This document shows positions 56,980 to 64,000 of a DNA stretch of 64,000 bases, piece after piece. The position numbers were made by a program, and so were the translations under genes. Each line of letters opens with the position of its first letter. Position 1 is the first letter of the stretch. The stretch comes from Caprella mutica (Eukaryota; Arthropoda; Malacostraca; Amphipoda; Caprellidae): assembly GCA_947561585.1 (NCBI GenBank), contig CANNZV010000940.1, positions 305,573 through 369,572 of the forward strand. The letters are read 5' to 3'. Below the pieces are notes generated by a model, which was not told the DNA's origin, searched no databases, and saw nothing but the letters and a program-made list of their open reading frames with translations.

Positions 56980-57430
56980 GTCAAGCGAAATTGTTCTCAT
57001 AAGATTCAAGAAACAATGAAATAGAAAATCATCTAAGTTACAAAATATTTTTTGATGTCTTGGTGACCCACTCTTACTCCAAGGTATCGCTAAATAATAA
57101 TCTCTTATTATATCACATATTTGTTCATGATTAGTTTATCTGTTTATCATATATAAGAATAGTTTCTACTTATTTCTAATTGAAAAACATGTTTTAAATT
57201 AAATGTGCATAATCGTAGTATTCGAGTTTTGAAACAATACTATAACTTTAGAATCTTATTTAATTTATTACAGAAGCCTCTTCAATCACCTCTAACAACC
57301 GTGTTTACGATCACTTGAGATGGGGCAATTTTCAGTCCAGTTTTCGTTGATGCTATAATGTTAATGGTGAAAAAGGTGGAAATTGTCTTCATTTACTCTG
57401 CAGTCTCACTTTTTCGAATATACTAGATTT
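56980..57430. other. Intergenic stretch
   Basis: No gene is recognised. Bases 57300-57430 may belong to the transposase relic that follows. Confidence 0.35.
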
Positions 57431-57434
57431 AGAG

Positions 57435-57527
57435 AAGAATTTCTTGATGCAAGATGGAGTCCCACCTCATTGGTTAAGAACTGTGAGACAGTGGCTGAAT
57501 GAAAATATATCCAACAGGATCATCTGA
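57435..57527 (+). pseudogene. Mariner/Tc-like (DDE) transposase fragment
   Basis: Reads KNFLMQDGVPPHWLRTV then RQWLNENISNR and a stop. The QDG-x-PxH motif, followed by a helix and a short N-rich segment, is the second catalytic-Asp region of mariner-like transposases of the DDE_3 kind. Flanking sequence is too decayed to extend it. Confidence 0.6.
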
Positions 57528-57929
57528 CAAAACACCTTGTGATTTCTATCATATCGTTTTTGATATTGATGAAACTGAGGCAAGATTTGCCTCAGTAAAA
57601 CTAAACGATCAGAGGTTTTGGCAGACATTCTAAAATTAAACCAGAAAATGATGCGGAATTGATGCTCTAAAATTCCACTCGCCTCGCATTTCTCTATAAC
57701 ATCTCATTACCGCCATTTAGTATTTTATCACTTGGTATTTAATAGTACTTGAAATATCTTTTGGTTGAAATATTTGACTGTGTTTAATTTCGATTATTTG
57801 AACGATTGTAAACCTATTTTTCTAAAGTACATTTAATCGAATGGTGCCGTAATAAAAAAATGGTTGATGGTGGACCTTTTTCTATGTTATTACAAATTGT
57901 ATTCTGTCATTTTTCTTCTCACACGATAA

Positions 57930-59120
57930 AAATGATATTGGGGAGTTACTTCAGTTACCCACGGTGTGTAAAAGTTATTTCATTTATCAATTATTGCAGA
58001 AGAAGCACAATAATTATAATGATTGAGAAATGAACACGCATGAGTCAGTTGTCTGTTCATGATGTCGAAAAAACTTCGTAATTACTTATTTTGTCGAGTT
58101 AATTAAAAAGAGACCGTAGATTTATTAAAAGCATTCGGTTGATTCGAAACAATAGTTACATTCGCAGATTTCCTTTTATTACGTTGGAGCTCACAAAGAA
58201 TTCAAAATACTTGAGTTCGATAGCATTACAGCTAATTCGAAATATATTAAATATCATTAGTTGGTAAAAACTTTTGCGGATCCAAAAGAAGAGCATGGTA
58301 TGGTGAAGAATAATCTGTGACACCATTGTGCAATGTACAATAATGTTTCAGTTTAGTTGCAATCAACGCAACACCATGCGGCTTCATACCAATGGAACAG
58401 TTGCAGTTACGTTTATATTGAAAACATCATAGTTATTGACAAATTGATAGTATGGGATAATTAATAAGTAGGGATTCGGCCCCCTACTTATTAAAAAGCC
58501 ATACTTACCAATGATCGACCATGTAGCTAATGCTGAAAGGAAAATGAATTAAAAAAACTGGAAAAATTTAAGCTGTCAGGAAGAAAGTAACTCACATACA
58601 GTATGTGGAGCAAATGTACCAGAACCTTCAATTACGTATGGAAGAGGAAAATGAAGAGGAGAAACAATTAAATGAAACGTTCGACTTTAACAAACACAAC
58701 ATTTATGATCTTGTAACTGCGGAACATGACAATAGTGCAATATATCCTCTAAAACTGCAAGTAGTCTAAAATTACTGATATAAGCAATTAAGCAAAGTAA
58801 AAAAGGTACTTTTTTTTAAATAGCTATCTACTACTTCGTCACATCAGTTTTGGAGTATTAACACTGCATAGATCAAATTTACACTAAAAACAATCATAAT
58901 CACTGTTGATAATAAAGAATTATTTTTTTAGAATATTCTGTAACTGCCAATGTTAAAATGGAGGAGAACTGCATATTGTTGGGACCATTGTGAAAGTTAA
59001 AAAAATTGTTTCATTTTGTACAACCCTCAATATATATCACTTCTTTTAAGACGATATTTTTCCCTTTTGAATCCGTATCATTAAATACCAATTGATGTAA
59101 TCTTACATTGTTTAAATGCA
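57930..59120 (+). mobile_element. Dispersed repeat family X, second copy
   Basis: Reverse match to 29700-31890 without the foldback insert: cagttaccca...gtgta, ggatccaaaagaagagcatgg, gcaatcaacgcaacaccatg, atggaagaggaaaatgaag, tcctctaaaactgcaag, and cttttgaatccgtatca in order. Between 58600 and 58778 a frame of about 55 codons is open, ending in TAA. Confidence 0.65.
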
Positions 59121-59439
59121 GCATTATAAAGTCACATATAAAAACCAACTTATAATTATATATATTTATTTACTAAAATTAACAGAATGTGAAGCAGTTG
59201 ATGGTACTTGCGAATAATTTGTACTAAGGATTGAAGATATTTAACTTTATAAAAGTAAGTATGTTTGTTGCGCTATCAAATGACGAATATTTAGATGCGG
59301 GTCCTCAAAAATCCTACTTTCAGACCATGTGTTGAAGGGGATGAAAATTGATAATATTTGAATAAAAACATGGTAAGACTAGAGTTAGCTACAATATATA
59401 ATTGGGTTGATGGTGGAGTTGATACCTTTTCAACGTACC

Positions 59440-59990
59440 TTTCCTTTCAGGCTAAGTATTTCAATTCTAAAAATAACTAAAGTGATCTATGAGATTTAGT
59501 TCAGTTACCCATGGTGTATAATAGTTATTTTACAATTCTCTTTGATTTTGTTATCATTTATTGCTGACGCAGCACTCAGTAGGTTGAGGAATGAACATAA
59601 TTATATCTCGTGCCCGTTCTTGTTACCGAAAAAAATCGAAATGTACAGAGTAAAATCAATGAATCGATGTGATATTATGAAATATGTTCCTCATTTTGAT
59701 GAATTGATTACAAGGAAACTGTAGAAATATGAGCTTTCTGTGGGTTTGAATCAATAGCAATTTAGTAACAATGTTATTTTTCCTTTTGAGTGCAGGAGCT
59801 CAAAAATTTGAATATTCGAAGGTATTTCAATTGTATTCAAATCATTTAAAATTTGGTTAATTGGTATAAAATGATGCGGATTCAAAATGAGAACTTTAAG
59901 ATGAAGAATAAACTGTGACAACTCAGAGCAGGTCAACAATGCTGTTTCAGTTTAGTTGTAATCAACGTCAACACCGCACGGTTCTCCAAC
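59440..59990 (+). mobile_element. Dispersed repeat family X, partial third copy
   Basis: Shares ttcagttacccatggtgta, tcatttattgctgacgcagc, gaggaatgaacat, and gtttagttgtaatcaacg with the other copies. More diverged; no coding. Confidence 0.55.
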
Positions 59991-60300
59991 ATAGAACATT
60001 AGTTATTGATGATATATTATAGAGTATAGACTGTAGTGAAATGTGATGTTCAAATAAAATTAAATCTGAGATATTCTAACAATTTTAGTTAATATTATTA
60101 ACTGATGCTGCTTCAAAATGAGATTATAGACTGAAAAGATCACCTAATGAAAAGTTTTTGTTCCAAAATATGTTCGCTTCTATTAGACATGTTCCCTGCA
60201 TTACCGACTCGAGAAAGCTTGAAATTTCTGCATCAGCTAGAAAATATTAATTAATAATGTTCGATACGAATGAAAAAGACAGTCAATCATAGGTAGGGTC
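59991..60300. other. Intergenic stretch
   Basis: Nothing recognisable. Confidence 0.4.
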
Positions 60301-60302
60301 GG

Positions 60303-60540
60303 GAGGGGCGAATCTTGCGCACTAAAAACTTTTGGGTTTTGCAACTTAGTTTTCGCAGATAGACGATTAATATTTGACATGCAGAACCGCAATAAAGCCT
60401 TTTATACATCATCCAAAGGACAAAAAATTAGCATTTGTATAATCTGAGTTATTGACGAAAGTAGTGCGCAATTGAAATAGTCCGTGATGGGGCGATTCTT
60501 GCGCGCGAGAGGGGCGAATATCTGCGCACCCTTTAATTCC
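60303..60540. repeat. GGGGCGAAT...TGCGCAC motif cluster, left
   Basis: Copies at 60303-60321, 60484-60501 and 60512-60530, plus an opposite gtgcgcaatt near 60463. They stand out in AT-rich DNA. Confidence 0.65.
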
Positions 60541-60839
60541 TTTCCATAGTGAAAAATAGCACTATTGAGTGTCTATATACTTACTATAAAAATAATTCCA
60601 ATGTGTTTAAAAGCATAAACAATCATATGATTCAAATTCAAAACTTGAGACAAACTGTTTTCGACCTGTTTACGTAGAGTTTGTAGAATGTATGTGTGAC
60701 GTCATGAATGTTGCTTTCTATTCAGGATTAATTTATGCTTGTAATATTGGTTTATCTGAAGTATGACACTATTATGTTTACTCATTATGTAACTATAAAT
60801 ATAATAAATAACTACATGACGGGCACTCATAGAGCGCAT

Positions 60840-61360
60840 ACTTTTGCCACCGCTTATAAATGACCTTGACCTTTAACCTGTTCATTCCCAAAATATAAAC
60901 AAATGATTCCTGAATATTGAAGCATCGTCCCGCCCAATTTCAGACAATTTGGTTGAATTCTTTTTTGTTATAAATGACCTTGATTTTTATTTTTACCTGA
61001 TTGCTCCCAAAATCTAATAAATTGGTTCCTGCCTGGATAATTACCAACCGTCGACCAAATTTCAGTTACTTTGATTGAATACATTTTGCGTTATAAATTA
61101 ACTTGACCTTTAACCTGACCGCTTCCAAAAAACTTAACAAACCGTTCCTAGATATTGACCAATCGTCCCATCAAATTTCAGACAAATTGATTGAAAACTT
61201 TTTGAATTATTGAGTTATAACTTATAAGTGACCATGAGCTTTGACCGGATAGCTCCCAAAATTTTACCAGATGGTTCCTGGAGATTAGTCAATCGATCGT
61301 CTTACCAAATTCAAACTAATTTGATCGAAGACTTTTTGAGTTATGTGAGCAACAAGATGA
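60840..61360. repeat. Degenerate tandem array of ~120-bp units (about 4)
   Basis: Each unit runs ttataaatgaccttgacctt, then acctg..gctcccaaaat, ggttcctg, ccaatcgtcc, caaatttcagac and a closing tttttgagttata. The units are diverged by 20-30 %. Arrays built around tgaccttgacctttgacc are widespread in animal genomes. Confidence 0.75.
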
Positions 61361-61399
61361 CAAACAAAAATATTTCGCCCAAAAGATAACCTTACGCAA

Positions 61400-63360
61400 T
61401 CTATGAAAGTAATAATTCTTTTTAGATGTCAAATATAGCAATATAACCAATTTAGTATACATATCTAAAACGTTATTCAAAATACTGTTACACTTAGATA
61501 TTTTCACTTTATGTCTCTGAAATTACGATAATAAGAAAATAGAAGCAAATTGGTTTTTCGTACATCTATTAGGTTACGTGGAATATTCACTTGCCATTGT
61601 AAGGTCGGGGAAATACCCAGGCCAAGAGAGGGTCCATATGTACTGAATCCCCTAGACCTAAAGGTTTGTCGTTGAACTCTAGCTTCCAGTCTTTCAATTC
61701 TTTCAAGAAAGGTAAAAATGTATCAGAATTTGAGAGTAAAATGATACTATGAAGGTAGTAAAATTTCATCCAGAGTTCTGTCCCTAGTCTTGTAATAGGT
61801 AGAACTTTCCACAACAATATTATGAGGTCATGTTTCTGGGCGAAGACCAGATCGTCGGCATGTAATATTGTTTTACTTTTTTAGGACCAATGGTATAACT
61901 ATTTTACGACCTAATGTTCCCAGGACAGAAGAAGAAGTTTCAATCGGGTTATTAACTATAGCTTTTGACATTCTCTTTCAAAGAGGAAGAGTTCTTTGGT
62001 CTGTCTACAAGAAGGTATAAGGTTGACACACCTAATTCCTTTGGTGTTTTTCAAGGACCAACGGTTCAGGTTCTGCGCCAGAAGATCTCTGCTACGTCCT
62101 TTTCTATGAATTCATCAGTTTCGTTGTCAATAGTACCAACGTGAGCTTTAATAGTTATACACAGAAGTGGATTATTGTGGATATTTGCAGGTGCCCCAGT
62201 GACCACAGTACGTCCACACTATGATTTACCCGTGAGGCTCCTCGTCCTCAAACAGGGAATGGCCTTTTAGGCCACTATGCTGTTTCAATAGATTTCATTC
62301 AGAAATCAATTGGGTTGAAATTTGGCGCTGAAGACGCCAAATTTCTTTGCAACAGAATCTTGGTAATTGACGTGATCACCAATCATTTGTCTTGTTTAAG
62401 TTGTAAAAAAGTTCACCATCTTGTTGGAAGATAAATGATTGATTTTTGAAGTGTTTTTTTTTTCATCAATCCAATAGCTGGAACCACAATACTGTTAAAA
62501 GAGGATTGATCTTAGGCCGTTCTCCACGAAAATCAGAGGAGACTCCCAAGTTTCGAGATAGGGAAATCTTGGATATCTTTTGATCATGAATATTGAATTG
62601 GGTTGGCTTCAATAATGAAGAGTTTCTCGTTAAAAAAATCTATTTCATACCTTGTCGTGTCCGCTTTAAGCTCTCTGAGAAGGACCTTCGTTCTCTAAAG
62701 TCTCTTTTGCTTTTAAAGAAGTGTGAGGACTTAGTGTTCTCTCATTTTGTAGGAAGACAACTGAAGATCCTTCGTGATGATGGTTCTAATTGAAGTCTGT
62801 ATCACATTCATGTATTTAGCTATATATTGAATTTTTTCAAGTATTTCTTCGAGTCTTCAACATTGCACAAACATTCTTAGCCATTTTTTTTATTCGAACA
62901 ACTACTCCCACCTCTACACTTCTTGGACAATCCTCAGAAGTGACAAGGTCAACGAAGCTACTATTCACAACATGGTGCAATGTCGATTTGCAACTTTTAA
63001 AAGCATAATGATATCAGAGTTGGGTTTCCCTGTACGATGGTTTAACCCTGTCATTTTTGACCTGATATTTTCGATTTTATTAAAAAGAACCGAATAAAAA
63101 GATTATATAACTATACTTAATAAAAAAGCAAATGATAAACATGTATAGTGATGTTTGATATGTTTAACTATAAATTTCACAGAAAAGACTTATTTATGAC
63201 TTTAAATTCACCCTGATTTACAATTTAATATTTCGACCTATTATCTGAAATATATGTGGAATGTGTATGTTTTTAGTAGAAAGTGAAGAAATAAACATAT
63301 ATATATTTAGAGAGTAATATTAGGCATTGAAAACTGTTTCATGGCCTAAAAATAAAACTA
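61400..63360. other. Stretch without a confident gene
   Basis: Two short frames (61587-61817 minus; 62593-62793 plus) have protein-like composition but no recognisable motif, splice context or partner. From 61830 to 62830 the sequence is less AT-rich, suggesting a decayed element with former coding content. A poly(T) run lies at 62452-62463. Confidence 0.35.
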
Positions 63361-63364
63361 TATA

Positions 63365-63418
63365 GTGCGCAATATTCGCCCCGCAATGCAAAATATGGTG
63401 GGGCGAATAGTTGCGCAC
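63365..63418. repeat. Hairpin of the GTGCGCAATATTCGCCCC motif
   Basis: GTGCGCAATATTCGCCCC (63365-63382) and GGGGCGAATAGTTGCGCAC (63400-63418) face each other across a 17-nt loop. A further copy lies at 63733-63750. Orientation is opposite to the cluster at 60303-60540. Confidence 0.75.
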
Positions 63419-63420
63419 GG

Positions 63421-64000
63421 AAAAAATCCGCTAAATAAAAATTAAAAAGTCTAGAACCTTGTAATTTTAACTGAGGCAACTAAAGTCCATGATAATCATG
63501 CACTAAAAACTTCAGGTCATTATCTGCGATAGAAATTTTTTTATGACAAATTTATTTTTATGGTAATTCGGTAAAATGAATACTTTTCATATGGTCTTAA
63601 ATGTGATTTATTCCAACTATGAATAAATGCCTGTAAGCTGTTTTAATTTTATACAGAGTTACTTCATATTTGAGCCGGTCTATGACTATTTTTGTTATTG
63701 GGCTAGCACATTCATTGCCCTTTAAACATGTGGTGCGCAATATTCGCCCCGTTTATGATCTCTTTGACACTCAGTCGATTCGTACACAGGCACTGCCGTC
63801 GATATGCCTGAAAGGTGTCTCTGTTGTACTGATAACGAATAACTGCTTCAATACATATTGGAGATATCAGGTTGTTTCAAATAGGATAACTATATGCTTT
63901 TCAATTATTAAGTCTACTATTGTGTACATTTGAACTTTTGTGAATATTCTTTCCATATCATTTTTAATAGATTCGAGTTCCTGCTTCATGTAGATTGTAT
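63421..64000. other. Terminal stretch of the window
   Basis: Contains one more gtgcgcaatattcgcccc copy near 63733. The frame at 63670-63933 crosses that motif and is not supported. Confidence 0.4.

Noticed and set aside
1..64000. tRNA, rRNA or other standard RNA genes
   Set aside because: Looked for cloverleaf-type A/B boxes and rRNA-like GC-rich conserved blocks by eye; none convincing.

Overview
The window is AT-rich eukaryotic (metazoan) DNA with GT-AG introns, TATA/CCAAT-type promoter sequence and a dense load of transposable elements. BEL/Pao, DIRS-type, APE-type LINE, hAT and Harbinger-like elements, plus many short minisatellites, suggest an invertebrate, most likely an arthropod. The species is not identified. 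Nothing looks bacterial.

REGION 1 (1-29854) is a giant palindrome. Bases 1-12714 and 17026-29854 are reverse complements at roughly 97-98 % identity (judged by eye). They surround a 4.3-kb spacer. Each arm carries one copy of a four-exon gene of unknown function with an AT-hook-like C-terminus. Head-to-head with it is a two-exon mini-gene. Each arm also carries the same hAT element and the same minisatellites, with different copy numbers. The inner end of each arm looks like an LTR, and the spacer holds the broken pol of a Pao/BEL-type retrotransposon. The left arm may continue beyond the window edge.

REGION 2 (29680-36900) is gene-poor. It holds a dispersed repeat family (called X here) with a nested foldback element, a block of GAATATTCC-like motifs, and a Harbinger-like MITE with TTA target duplications.

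REGION 3 (36905-53147) is a three-level nest. A BEL-type LTR retrotransposon (5-bp target duplication ccatt) has its 3' LTR interrupted by a decayed, internally deleted DIRS-type element. That element is in turn interrupted by an APE-type LINE with a 14-bp target duplication. The 5' terminus of the LINE folds on paper into an HDV-like self-cleaving ribozyme whose predicted cleavage site is exactly the insertion junction. The LINE also has a 2A-like NPGP motif and C-terminal zinc fingers.

REGION 4 (53148-64000) is accessory DNA. It contains a hairpin-ended inverted-repeat element carrying a LINE tail, a 15-bp minisatellite split by a GC-richer retro-insert, two or three exon-like stretches, a mariner-like transposase scrap, two more copies of family X, a degenerate ~120-bp tandem array, and scattered GTGCGCAATATTCGCCCC inverted motifs.

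Only the two arm genes look like possible host genes, and both exist as mirror-image pairs. All other recognisable coding sequence is transposon-derived and mostly broken.
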